A stretch of DNA of 10,320 bases from Nitrospira sp. (lineage in GTDB: Bacteria > Nitrospirota > JACRHL01), in assembly GCA_026994095.1 (NCBI GenBank), contig JALWRU010000517.1, positions 1-10,320 of the forward strand, given 5' to 3'. The translations under genes were made by a program, and so were the position numbers. Below, piece after piece: positions 1 to 6,980 of the stretch (position 1 is its first letter; every line of letters starts with the position of its first letter). The notes beneath the pieces are model-generated. The model was given only the letters and a program-made list of their open reading frames with translations. It was not told where the DNA came from and did not search any database.

Positions 1-964
1 ACGCAAGAGAGCCGCCGCATGAGGAGCCTGCCCCTGCCGTACACCCATAACAATGATCCATCACCTGAATACGGCGGTCGATCAGATCCGCATCGGTAGC
101 ATCTTTAATCAATAACCCACGGGCACCGCCAATGCGCATGCGCAGCATCTGGTTGAAATCACAATCAAACAGATACCCCTGCCAGTCGATGCTCACCAGA
201 TTACGGCACATGAGATTCGGCAGGGTGGCCGGGTTGAAGGCGTCTGACAGACGGCAGATATAGTCGTCCAGTTCGCCCTCTTTTGCCAGATTTTCGGCAA
301 ACCGGGCGATGGGCATGTTGGTGACCGTGAAAAGCCGGTTGAATTCGATGTCAAAACGGCTTTTCAACTCCTGTTTATAGTCGGCCTCCAACTCTGCTTG
401 CGGTCCTGGCAGGCCGGTGCCCACCGGGTTGTAGACCAGCGTGAGCATCAATTCCGGGTCGTCACCATAGCCTTGCCCGTTCAGCAGCTTGAGCGCCTTG
501 ATACTCTTTTGGAAGACCCCGTCGCCGCGTTGGGCATCGACGTTGTCTTCTTCATAACAGGGCAGGGATGCCACCACCTCAACCTTGTTCTCTCGATAAA
601 AACCGGGCAGGTAGGACATGCCTGGCTCAAAGAAAATGGTCAGGTTGCAGCGCACCATGACCTGTTTATCCAGTTTGACTGCCTGCTCTACCAGATAACG
701 GAAATGGGGGCTTAACTCCGGAGCGCCACCGGTGATATCAAGGGTAGTGGCCGATGTTTCTGACAAAAAATCAAGCACATGATCGATGGTTTCCAGGTCC
801 ATCATCTCGGTGCGGCCAGGGCCTGCGTTGACGTGGCAGTGGCTACAGGTCTGGTTACATTTTTTACCCAGATTGACCTGCACCGTATCTAACCGGTCAC
901 GCCGCAGGCTTACCCCGTCGTCAGACAGGCGCTTGGCAAATTGCACAAAAGAGATGGTTTCCAT
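1..964 (-). CDS. arsS: Arsenosugar biosynthesis radical SAM protein ArsS (C-terminus cut by window edge)
   Basis: Radical SAM enzyme of the ArsS family. In established pathways ArsS acts after the methyltransferase ArsM and adds a SAM-derived 5'-deoxyadenosyl group to dimethylated arsenic, making an arsenosugar precursor. I translated it by eye: 321 codons are visible from ATG at 964 to the left edge. The [4Fe-4S]/SAM motif CNQTCSHCH gives Cys36, Cys40 and Cys43, followed by a DITGGAPEL segment (the GGE-like SAM-binding region). The C-terminal part carries the family's extra cysteines: Cys253 (MCRN), Cys268 (FDCDFN), Cys305 and Cys308 (HCYGC) and Cys316 (GSSCGGS). The family normally ends very near this point, so probably only the stop codon or a few residues are missing. 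In-frame TAA lies upstream near 1032 and no ATG lies between it and 964, so the start is reasonable; the ribosome site is weak (GAAAG). No arsM or arsR is in the window; partners may lie to the left. Confidence 0.9.
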   Translation of the reverse strand, partial: METISFVQFAKRLSDDGVSLRRDRLDTVQVNLGKKCNQTCSHCHVNAGPGRTEMMDLETIDHVLDFLSETSATTLDITGGAPELSPHFRYLVEQAVKLDKQVMVRCNLTIFFEPGMSYLPGFYRENKVEVVASLPCYEEDNVDAQRGDGVFQKSIKALKLLNGQGYGDDPELMLTLVYNPVGTGLPGPQAELEADYKQELKSRFDIEFNRLFTVTNMPIARFAENLAKEGELDDYICRLSDAFNPATLPNLMCRNLVSIDWQGYLFDCDFNQMLRMRIGGARGLLIKDATDADLIDRRIQVMDHCYGCTAGAGSSCGGSLA

Positions 965-1007
965 AACAGTGGCTTTCGTCGCAATAGAGGGGACCGCAGA
1001 TTGGCCA

Positions 1008-1036
1008 GAATAACCGCAATAGCGCCCCGGTTATTC
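1008..1036. repeat. Perfect 9+9 bp inverted repeat upstream of arsS
   Basis: Arms GAATAACCG (1008-1016) and CGGTTATTC (1028-1036) are exact reverse complements around an 11-nt spacer. The element lies 44-72 nt upstream of the arsS start codon. It is not followed by a T-tract on either strand, so it does not look like an intrinsic terminator. It could be an operator, or a hairpin in the arsS leader if transcription starts near 1109. The symmetry is seen directly; the role is inferred. Confidence 0.55.
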
Positions 1037-1115
1037 CGCTACCCGCCGCACTTTATGGATCAAACCCAGACAGTAGGGTGCGCCAGTAGCAGGGCGATCA
1101 GAGGCCGAGGTGGGT

Positions 1116-1145
1116 ATTATCAACCGACTGTAGTGGTTCAGACAA
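1116..1145 (-). promoter_or_regulatory. Candidate sigma-70-like promoter for arsS
   Basis: On the minus strand, TTGTCT (1145-1140, 4/6 match to TTGACA) is separated by 18 nt from GATAAT (1121-1116, 5/6 match to TATAAT). Transcription would begin near 1109 and give a leader of about 145 nt that contains the 1008-1036 inverted repeat. Matched by eye only; no competing ORF occupies the region. Confidence 0.35.
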
Positions 1146-1159
1146 TCCCACCCGGAATT

Positions 1160-1220
1160 TTGACACCGGTCGGGACGGCTCTACAAACGTGCACGATACT
1201 TGCACCGATCATATTATAAT
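1160..1220 (+). promoter_or_regulatory. Candidate promoter(s) for the lipoprotein gene
   Basis: Two possibilities lie in the otherwise gene-free stretch 965-1266. One is TTGACA (1160-1165), a 16-nt spacer and TACAAA (1182-1187). The other is a perfect TATAAT at 1215-1220, with no convincing -35 at the right distance. TTGCAC at 1200-1205 is only 9 nt away. A palindrome CGTGCACG (1188-1195) sits where a -35 for the second would fall and might be an operator. The second would give a leader of roughly 40 nt. Neither can be preferred from sequence alone. Confidence 0.35.
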
Positions 1221-1266
1221 GAATCCGGATGTTGCCCTGTGACCTGACCATAAGTGTTTTTGACGA

Positions 1267-3408
1267 ATGACCGAACGGCTGATTTCACCATCTCCTTTCC
1301 AGCGCGGTGTGCGACTGCTGGCAGTGGCCGCCCTGTTGCTGACCTCGGTGAGCTCCGGTTGTGGGCCAGGGGGTGGCAATGACCTGTCCCTGTCTACGAC
1401 CATCACCGGCATCGTCAAGGAGTCTCGTGCCACCCGCCAGTTGAGCCGCAAACCAGGCGTACTGGCGCGCTTGAGCGCGGCCCTGTTTCCCTCTGCCGAG
1501 GCCCTTACCGGCATGCGCGGTGTGGGTGCCGGTGTGCTGGTGCAGCTCTATACCATCGATAACAACGGCAACCGCAACAGCCCTATTCTGTCTCAGGCAG
1601 TGACCGTAGCCGGTGGGCGATACACCATGCAGTTACCCAGTTGGGACCTGTACGACAGCAACCTGCCACGGGTGGTTGCGGTGGGCTCGGCGGTGAATCG
1701 CACACTCATGCGACGACTGGTGGACGATATCACCACCCAGACCTTTGACCGGGATATCGACCCGGCTTCCGAGGCGGCAGTCCGCATTCTGGTGGGCGAC
1801 CTGCCCGGTCGCCCTTATTCCAATGTAACGCCGGTGGAGATGGCCGAACTCAACGATCTGGTCGCCAGTGCGGTCGATCCGGTTGGTGGACTGGACATTG
1901 ACGAGGTCAACCGTGTGGCGGAACTGGTGGCAATGAATACTGAAGCGGTGCAGCGCAAGCTGATTAACATCACCAAGTCGCCCTCCAATATCCGCCCTCT
2001 GGCATTGGCAGGGCGGGACTTCCGTATCACCACCGGCCAACCCCTGTCCCTGTCGGCCAATGCCGAAGACCAGGACGGCGACTCCTTTCCCAATAACGGT
2101 TTTGTCTGGAGTGTCGAGACCCGACCGGCAGGCAGCGCCATCAATACCACCCCGCCCATCGGGCCGGATTTTCAGTTTCAACCGGATGTGGACGGCAGTT
2201 ATGTCCTCAAGCTGGTAGTGCAAGACAGCCGTCTGGGTATCAGTCCGCCGGACTTTGTGACCGTCGTCTCCACCACACCACCGGTACAACTGACCCGCAA
2301 TAACAATGTGGACAGTGAAGGCCACATGGGGCTGGGTCGTAACTGGCTGGTTCATACGCTGGTGGAGCGCGACCCCAATACCAACGAAAACTACACCAAC
2401 GTCTATTTGCAGTCCATGACGGATCTGGCCCCGATCGGCTGCCCCTGGCGTGTGCGGGCCCCCGGTGCCACCAACGTGCTGCCCAACCTGCGTGATACCA
2501 GCCTGCACGGGGCCATTGCCGCCAATGAAGCGATGATGGTGATGGTGATTGACGCTACCCCGACCACTCCCAATGAGGGTGGCGCCGACTTTGAGGTGGT
2601 AGCCTTTCCGGTACAGGGCACCCCGGCCTGTAGCCCGGTCAATCCACTCAATCCCACCGCGCCACGTTCGTTGTTCTCGGCCACGACACTGTGGGTAACT
2701 GACAATGCCGTGCTGGATACCCAGCCGGATGTGCAGTGCAGCACCCTGACGGATTGCGTCGTGCTGTATATCAATGAGACGATTCCCGGCCAGGATCAGT
2801 TGCACTTTCGTACCTTGAGCAACCCTGGCACCGGCTTCCAGGTGGGGGTTGAACAGGTCTACAACGATGGCCTGGTAGGGCATTCCAGCCCACGTTTAAG
2901 CCAGGATGGGCAGTGGGTGGTCTATGTGGCCCGCGACCCCGTTGACGGCGATCTGGAGATCTATCGGGCCGACCTGACCAATCTGGCACTCCCACCGTTG
3001 CAGGTCACCCGAAACAGCCTGGCTGATGAGCAACTGGCCATCGATGCCACCGCCAGCCGGCTGTTGTTCCGCAACTCTGGCAGCGTGTGGGCGATTGATA
3101 TTGCCGATGTGCCACAGGGCATGCCCATCGACCCCTTCACCGGCCTGCCGATCGACACCCCCAAGGTGCGGTTGTCAGACAGCCAGTTGACCGCCGGAGA
3201 ACCCAGTGTGACCGCCGACGGCAGTCTGGCGGCGTTCGTAGGTGACAGCGGTAGCGGCCCGGAGCTATTCACCGTGCTGATCGATGCCACCGCTCAAACC
3301 CAGCTTACCAGCGACGGCTCGGTGTCACAGCCGCAGATCGCGCTGGACGGCGGGCGGGTGCTGTTCCGCTCTGCACGGGACGGGGACCACGAATTCTACC
3401 TGCGCTAG
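1267..3408 (+). CDS. Predicted surface lipoprotein with PKD-like module and TolB/WD40-like beta-propeller; function unknown
   Basis: No specific family recognised. Residues 1-32 form a signal sequence: Arg13/Arg16, a hydrophobic run LLAVAALLLTSV, then SSGC with Cys32 as the probable lipidated residue. Serine at -3 makes the lipobox imperfect. Residues about 45-125 look like a transthyretin/carboxypeptidase-regulatory-like sandwich (GVLVQLYTID, then GGRYTMQLP). Residues 180-235 look helical. Residues about 241-345 resemble a PKD/Ig-like domain (DQDGDSF, VWSVETRPAGS, PDVDGSYVLKLVVQD). The C-terminal half has propeller-type repeats like those of TolB/PD40: SSPRLSQDGQWVVYVA from 540, then DGDLEIYRADL; EPSVTADGSLAAFV near 645; and SQPQIALDGGRVLF near 687, then DGDHEFYLR at the end. 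The start is the first ATG after an in-frame TGA at 1261; no clear ribosome site precedes it. Likely anchored in the outer membrane, binding or scaffolding. It stands alone, converging on truA. Confidence 0.8.
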   Translation: MTERLISPSPFQRGVRLLAVAALLLTSVSSGCGPGGGNDLSLSTTITGIVKESRATRQLSRKPGVLARLSAALFPSAEALTGMRGVGAGVLVQLYTIDNNGNRNSPILSQAVTVAGGRYTMQLPSWDLYDSNLPRVVAVGSAVNRTLMRRLVDDITTQTFDRDIDPASEAAVRILVGDLPGRPYSNVTPVEMAELNDLVASAVDPVGGLDIDEVNRVAELVAMNTEAVQRKLINITKSPSNIRPLALAGRDFRITTGQPLSLSANAEDQDGDSFPNNGFVWSVETRPAGSAINTTPPIGPDFQFQPDVDGSYVLKLVVQDSRLGISPPDFVTVVSTTPPVQLTRNNNVDSEGHMGLGRNWLVHTLVERDPNTNENYTNVYLQSMTDLAPIGCPWRVRAPGATNVLPNLRDTSLHGAIAANEAMMVMVIDATPTTPNEGGADFEVVAFPVQGTPACSPVNPLNPTAPRSLFSATTLWVTDNAVLDTQPDVQCSTLTDCVVLYINETIPGQDQLHFRTLSNPGTGFQVGVEQVYNDGLVGHSSPRLSQDGQWVVYVARDPVDGDLEIYRADLTNLALPPLQVTRNSLADEQLAIDATASRLLFRNSGSVWAIDIADVPQGMPIDPFTGLPIDTPKVRLSDSQLTAGEPSVTADGSLAAFVGDSGSGPELFTVLIDATAQTQLTSDGSVSQPQIALDGGRVLFRSARDGDHEFYLR

Positions 3409-4301
3409 CGCGCCCCTGCCTTACTCCTCAACGACCCGGTGTTCCCGGTGTCGGGGTAGGTAATCGATACCAACGTCAACCCGCGCGCGGGCGCAGTCTC
3501 TGCGGCGGCGGTACGGTCCTGTTGCTGACGCACCCACAACAACCAGTCTGGCGACTGCTGCCCACGCCCCACCGCCACCAGTGAACCGACCAGGTTGCGC
3601 ACCATCTGCTTCAAGAAGCCGCTGCCGCGCACGTCAATATGCAGTTCGTCCGCATGCACCTCCCCCCCGCCGTCGGTATCGCCTCCACCCGCCCGCCGGA
3701 TGGTGATGGACGTGATCGTGCGAACGGCGGTTTTAGCACCGCATCCAGAGGCTCGAAAACTGCTGAAGTCGTGTTCACCAATCAGGTGGGTGGCGGCCTG
3801 CTGCATGGCCGCCAGATCTAGCCTGGCCGGGTGAAACCAGCTTATACGGTGACGAAACGGGCAGCGCACCGAATGATTGAGGATGCGATAGCGGTAGTGC
3901 TTTTCACCGGCGCTAAAACGGGCGTGAAAGTCGGCGGGTACCGCCTCGGCACCGACCACCGCAATATCGTCTGGTAACTGGGCATTGAGCGCCCGCAGCC
4001 AGGTGGCCGGAGGCATCTGACGGCGGCTGTCAAAATGGGCGGTCTGGGCCAGCGCATGCACCCCGGCGTCGGTCCGCCCGGCCCCGTGCAGGGGGACTGG
4101 GCGGCCTTCAATGCGACTGAGTATCTGCGCGATCGTGGCCTGAATGGAGACTGCGTTGGGCTGCTCCTGCCAGCCGTGGTAGGCGGTGCCGTCGTAGCGC
4201 AAGGTCAGACGGATACGCTGGAGCGGGCGAATATCCTCGCCATCATCGGTGTCAGGGACGGGACAGGTCATACTGCAACACTGCCCATTCCGGGGTGACA
4301 T
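3405..4301 (-). CDS. truA: tRNA pseudouridine(38-40) synthase TruA
   Basis: Converts uridines 38-40 of the tRNA anticodon arm to pseudouridine in the cytoplasm. Family marks, numbered from the longest start: RLTLRYDGTAYHGWQ (31-45), GAGRTDAGVHA (73-83) with catalytic Asp78, RFSAGEKHYRYRI, HDFSSFRASG, and GSGFLKQMVRNLVGSL (226-241). From the longest start it is 298 residues, against about 270 for E. coli TruA. The excess is an N-terminal leader, a Gly/Asp-rich insert at about 203-218 and a short tail. Two ATGs are possible, at 4301 and 4271. Both lie inside the end of the upstream symporter gene and neither has a strong ribosome site; the family N-terminus fits the shorter form (288 residues) somewhat better. 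Translation may be coupled to the symporter gene. The stop codon overlaps that of the convergent lipoprotein gene. Confidence 0.96.
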   Translation of the reverse strand: MSPRNGQCCSMTCPVPDTDDGEDIRPLQRIRLTLRYDGTAYHGWQEQPNAVSIQATIAQILSRIEGRPVPLHGAGRTDAGVHALAQTAHFDSRRQMPPATWLRALNAQLPDDIAVVGAEAVPADFHARFSAGEKHYRYRILNHSVRCPFRHRISWFHPARLDLAAMQQAATHLIGEHDFSSFRASGCGAKTAVRTITSITIRRAGGGDTDGGGEVHADELHIDVRGSGFLKQMVRNLVGSLVAVGRGQQSPDWLLWVRQQQDRTAAAETAPARGLTLVSITYPDTGNTGSLRSKAGAR

Positions 4302-5826
4302 CGGGCACTACCCCGTAGACCGGCATGATCCACCAGAAGACCAGCATGGTAATCAGCCCCACTGCGATGATGTTCAACCACAAACCGGCCCGCGCCATCT
4401 GCGGGATGCGCACATAGCCACTGCCAAACACAATCGCGTTGGGGGGCGTAGCGACCGGCAACATGAACGCACAGGACGAGCACAATACCGCCGGTAACAT
4501 AAACAGCACCGGGTGTTGCCCTGCGCTCACCGCCAGGGCCGCCAGAATCGGCATGAACAGGGTCGATACGGCGGTATTGGAGGTGATCTCGGTCAGGAAC
4601 ACCATCACCACACACAGGGCCAGAATCAGCAGCAGTAGCGGGGCGCCGGAGATGGCCTGAAACTGGTTGCCGATCCAGCCTGCGAGGCCGGTCTCCCGCA
4701 CCCCCTTGGCCAAGGCCAGCCCACCACCAAACAGGATCAAGACCCCCCAGGGGATGGTGTTGGCGGTGGCCCAGTCCAGCAGCCGCTCTGGTGCCTTACC
4801 GGGTTTTGCCGGCAGTCCGGCGGGGATCATAAACAGCAGGATAGCGGCGGCTACCGCCACAGTGGCGTCGTGTACCCAGCCGTTCACCCCCAGAAAACTG
4901 GACCAGCCGGGGATGGTGATCAGCCCCAGATCGATCGGTTTTCTAAAGATCCAGGCGGCGGCGGTGAGGCCAAATACCCAGGCCACCCGTCGTTCGGGTC
5001 TGCCCATGGGTGGCAGCGCCGCCAGCCGCTGGTTGACCACCTGTTGACCACCGGGCAACTCGGCCATGTGGATGGGAAAGGCCACCCGGGTCAGGTACAG
5101 CCAGGTGAGTGGCAAAAAGACCACCACCAGCGGCAACGCCACCTTCATCCACAACACAAACGAGATTTCCGGTGCAGCGGGAAAGATCTCTGCCAGTTGA
5201 CCGGCAAACACCACATTGGGGGCAGTCCCCACCAGTGTGCCCATACCGCCGATATTGGCCGCGTAGGCCACCGCCAGCATCAGACAGACCGCCAGTTGGG
5301 ATAACTCTTTGTCGTCGGCCACGCTGGTGCCGCCAGCGGTGGCGGCTTCTACCAGTATGGCCATGCCGATGGGCAGCATGATCAAGGTAGTGGCTGTGTT
5401 AGAGATCCACATGGACAAAAAGCAGGTGGCCACCATCATGCCCAGCACCAGCCGCCTGGGAGAGACCCCCACCCGGTGGACGATGTGTAGCGCCATACGC
5501 TCGTGCAGGTTCCACCGCTCGATGGCGCGGGCCAGCATAAAGCCGCCTAAAAACAGAAAAATAAAATGATGTCCGTAGGCGGAGGCCAACTGGCTCGATT
5601 TGAGCACCCCGGACAGGGGAAACAGCACGATGGGCAGCAGCGCGGTGACATAAATAGGCACCGCCTCACTGATCCACCACAGGGCCATCCACAGGGCAAT
5701 GCCAAGGGTTCGCCAGCCCGGATCTGACAGCCCCTCCGGGGTCGGCAACAGGCACCAGACGGCAAAGCCCACCGGCCCCAGCCAACGGCTGGTCTGTTGA
5801 AGTCGATGGATCACCGGGTCGATCAT
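4252..5826 (-). CDS. DASS/SLC13-family sodium-coupled anion symporter
   Basis: Inner-membrane transporter of the divalent anion:Na+ symporter family, which takes up dicarboxylates, sulfate or related anions with sodium. The protein is 524 residues and strongly hydrophobic, with many membrane segments. Both halves carry the SNT signature that binds Na+ and substrate carboxylates: WISNTATT (SNT 142-144) and EITSNTAV (SNT 416-418). The stretch 450-466 fits the Na+:sulfate symporter signature, from Ser450-Ser451 through Phe454, Pro457 and Asn463 to Val466, and includes ATPPNAIV. These show the family; the substrate cannot be read from sequence. I chose ATG at 5826 because CTCC at 5837-5840 reads GGAG on this strand, 10 nt before it. 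ATG at 5859 would add 11 residues but has no visible ribosome site. Its 3' end overlaps the start of truA, so the two are probably cotranscribed. Confidence 0.92.
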   Translation of the reverse strand: MIDPVIHRLQQTSRWLGPVGFAVWCLLPTPEGLSDPGWRTLGIALWMALWWISEAVPIYVTALLPIVLFPLSGVLKSSQLASAYGHHFIFLFLGGFMLARAIERWNLHERMALHIVHRVGVSPRRLVLGMMVATCFLSMWISNTATTLIMLPIGMAILVEAATAGGTSVADDKELSQLAVCLMLAVAYAANIGGMGTLVGTAPNVVFAGQLAEIFPAAPEISFVLWMKVALPLVVVFLPLTWLYLTRVAFPIHMAELPGGQQVVNQRLAALPPMGRPERRVAWVFGLTAAAWIFRKPIDLGLITIPGWSSFLGVNGWVHDATVAVAAAILLFMIPAGLPAKPGKAPERLLDWATANTIPWGVLILFGGGLALAKGVRETGLAGWIGNQFQAISGAPLLLLILALCVVMVFLTEITSNTAVSTLFMPILAALAVSAGQHPVLFMLPAVLCSSCAFMLPVATPPNAIVFGSGYVRIPQMARAGLWLNIIAVGLITMLVFWWIMPVYGVVPDVTPEWAVLQYDLSRP

Positions 5827-5899
5827 ACCGTGATTGCTCCGCCAGAAAAAGTGCACCATGCGGTTGCGTCAACAGGCCGACCTTCGGTAGCGTGCCATC
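5827..5899. promoter_or_regulatory. Divergent intergenic region between symporter gene and rsmD
   Basis: This short gap must hold the start signals of both divergent units. A ribosome site for the symporter (GGAG on the minus strand, 5840-5837) and a weak GGTAG (5886-5890) before rsmD are visible. On the minus strand TTGACG (5872-5867) resembles a -35, but the hexamer 17 nt downstream (TTTTCT) is a poor -10. I see no convincing plus-strand promoter, so promoters here may depend on activators or overlap the coding ends. Confidence 0.4.
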
Positions 5900-6481
5900 A
5901 TGGCAGGAGGGATTCGCATCACGGGCGGGTCGTTGCGCGGGCGACGACTGAAGTCACCAGAGGGCCGGGGGGTGCGCCCCACCTCCGCACGGGTACGTGA
6001 GGCCATGTTCAGCATTCTGGCCGGGCGCGTGCCCGGTGCGCGGGTGCTGGACTTGTACGCGGGTGCGGGCACGTTGGGGCTGGAGGCCTTGAGCCGGGGG
6101 GCAGCCAGCGTCGATTTTGTGGAGCGCAGCCGCACCCACGCGGCGATCATTCTGCAAAACCTGGAGGGGCTGCAACAGGCCGACGCAGGGCGCGTAAAAA
6201 TTCGCGAGGTGGGGGACTTTATCCGCCGTTTTGGTGACGCCCCACCCTACGACCTGATCCTGGTGGACCCGCCCTATCGGGTGAATGAACTCAAACGGAT
6301 ATTGCCGCTGTTGAGCCGCGTTCCTATAATAACCAGCACGGGGGTGGTGCTGGTGGAACACGAGCGCCGTCTACCGGATTCAACCTGGTCCTCATGGCAG
6401 GTGGTTCAGACCCACCACTATGGCGACACCGACCTTACCCTGCTGCAGCAGGCCACACCTGACCCTGGACCAACCCCGTAG
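5900..6481 (+). CDS. rsmD: 16S rRNA (guanine(966)-N(2))-methyltransferase RsmD
   Basis: SAM-dependent methyltransferase that makes m2G966 in 16S rRNA during small-subunit assembly. At 193 residues it has the usual family size. The N-terminus IRITGGSLRGRRL and RPTSARVREAMFSIL are typical RsmD RNA-binding/start motifs. VLDLYAGAGTLGLEALSRGA (49-68) is SAM-binding motif I, and LVDPPY (121-126) is the N-methyltransferase catalytic motif. ATG at 5900 is used because the family starts just before IRITGG; only a weak GGTAG lies upstream. A strong AGGAGG sits just inside the gene (5905-5910), 7 nt before an in-frame ATC. ATG remains the simpler choice. It is the first gene of a unit with coaD, which starts 16 nt after its stop; the rsmD-coaD pairing is common in bacteria. 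Confidence 0.96.
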   Translation: MAGGIRITGGSLRGRRLKSPEGRGVRPTSARVREAMFSILAGRVPGARVLDLYAGAGTLGLEALSRGAASVDFVERSRTHAAIILQNLEGLQQADAGRVKIREVGDFIRRFGDAPPYDLILVDPPYRVNELKRILPLLSRVPIITSTGVVLVEHERRLPDSTWSSWQVVQTHHYGDTDLTLLQQATPDPGPTP

Positions 6482-6486
6482 TTGGT
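6469..6486 (+). repeat. Small hairpin straddling the rsmD stop codon
   Basis: ACCAAC (6469-6474) and GTTGGT (6481-6486) are perfectly complementary around a 6-nt loop, and the rsmD TAG (6479-6481) lies in it. The coaD ATG follows 11 nt later and no T-tract follows, so this is not a terminator. It may tune translation coupling from rsmD to coaD, which has no clear ribosome site of its own. Such a short stem could also be chance. Confidence 0.3.
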
Positions 6487-6497
6487 TGCCTTACCTT

Positions 6498-6980
6498 ATG
6501 CCCCGTCACGCGCTTTATCCCGGCACCTTTGACCCGGTCACCAATGGCCATGTGGACATTGTGCAACGCTGCGCCACCCTGTTTGACCACATTACCGTGG
6601 CTGTGGCGGTCAATCCATCCAAGACACCGCTGTTCCCGCTGGAGGTTCGGCTGGACATGTTGACCCAGGTGTTTGCCCACACACCCAAGGTGACGGTGGC
6701 CTCGCTGGACGGCCTGCTGGTGGACTTTGCCCGCAAGCACAAGGCCCACGCACTGGTGCGCGGGCTCAGGGCGGTATCCGACTTTGAGTATGAGTTACAA
6801 ATGGCGTTGATGAACCGCCGTCTGGACGATTCGATTGAAACCCTCTTTTTGATGCCCAGCCAAGAGTATACTTACCTCTCTTCGAGCATCGTAAAAGGGG
6901 TGGCAAGGGCGGGCGGAGATGTCCGCTCGCTGGTGCCCGATTGTGTCTATGAGCGTTTGGAGGCGCTGCCAACATCATGA
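6498..6980 (+). CDS. coaD: Pantetheine-phosphate adenylyltransferase CoaD
   Basis: Catalyses ATP + 4'-phosphopantetheine to dephospho-CoA + PPi, the penultimate step of coenzyme A synthesis, in the cytoplasm. The 160-residue length is typical. Nucleotidyltransferase marks are present: ALYPGTFDPVTNGHVDI (5-21) with the T/HxGH-type motif TNGH (15-18), LVRGLRAVSDFEYE (86-99), and YLSSSIVKGVARAGGDV (126-142), the ISS-type signature of bacterial CoaD. I chose ATG at 6498 rather than an ATG at 6420 because family homology begins at MPRHALYPGTFDP; the upstream extension only reads through the end of rsmD in another frame. No strong ribosome site is visible, so it may be coupled to rsmD. Its stop overlaps the next gene's start by 4 nt. 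Confidence 0.97.
   Translation: MPRHALYPGTFDPVTNGHVDIVQRCATLFDHITVAVAVNPSKTPLFPLEVRLDMLTQVFAHTPKVTVASLDGLLVDFARKHKAHALVRGLRAVSDFEYELQMALMNRRLDDSIETLFLMPSQEYTYLSSSIVKGVARAGGDVRSLVPDCVYERLEALPTS

Noticed and set aside
398..715. Open frames on the plus strand across the arsS region.
   Set aside because: They are antisense to a clearly identified arsS reading frame and encode nothing recognisable.
941..1219. A 92-codon plus-strand frame covering the arsS start and the intergenic region.
   Set aside because: It has no ribosome site, no domain and an atypical composition, and it overlaps the arsS start and both candidate promoters.
1633..2883. A 416-codon open frame on the minus strand, antisense to the lipoprotein gene, encoding a His/Gly-rich product.
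   Set aside because: It lies wholly within the lipoprotein gene, whose signal peptide, PKD-like and propeller motifs are recognisable. The antisense product has no recognisable domain; its His run is the complement of ATG/GTG codons. Long antisense frames are common in GC-rich genes.
4870..5304. A 144-codon plus-strand frame inside the symporter gene.
   Set aside because: It is antisense to membrane segments with clear DASS motifs. The His/Gln-rich product is a typical shadow.
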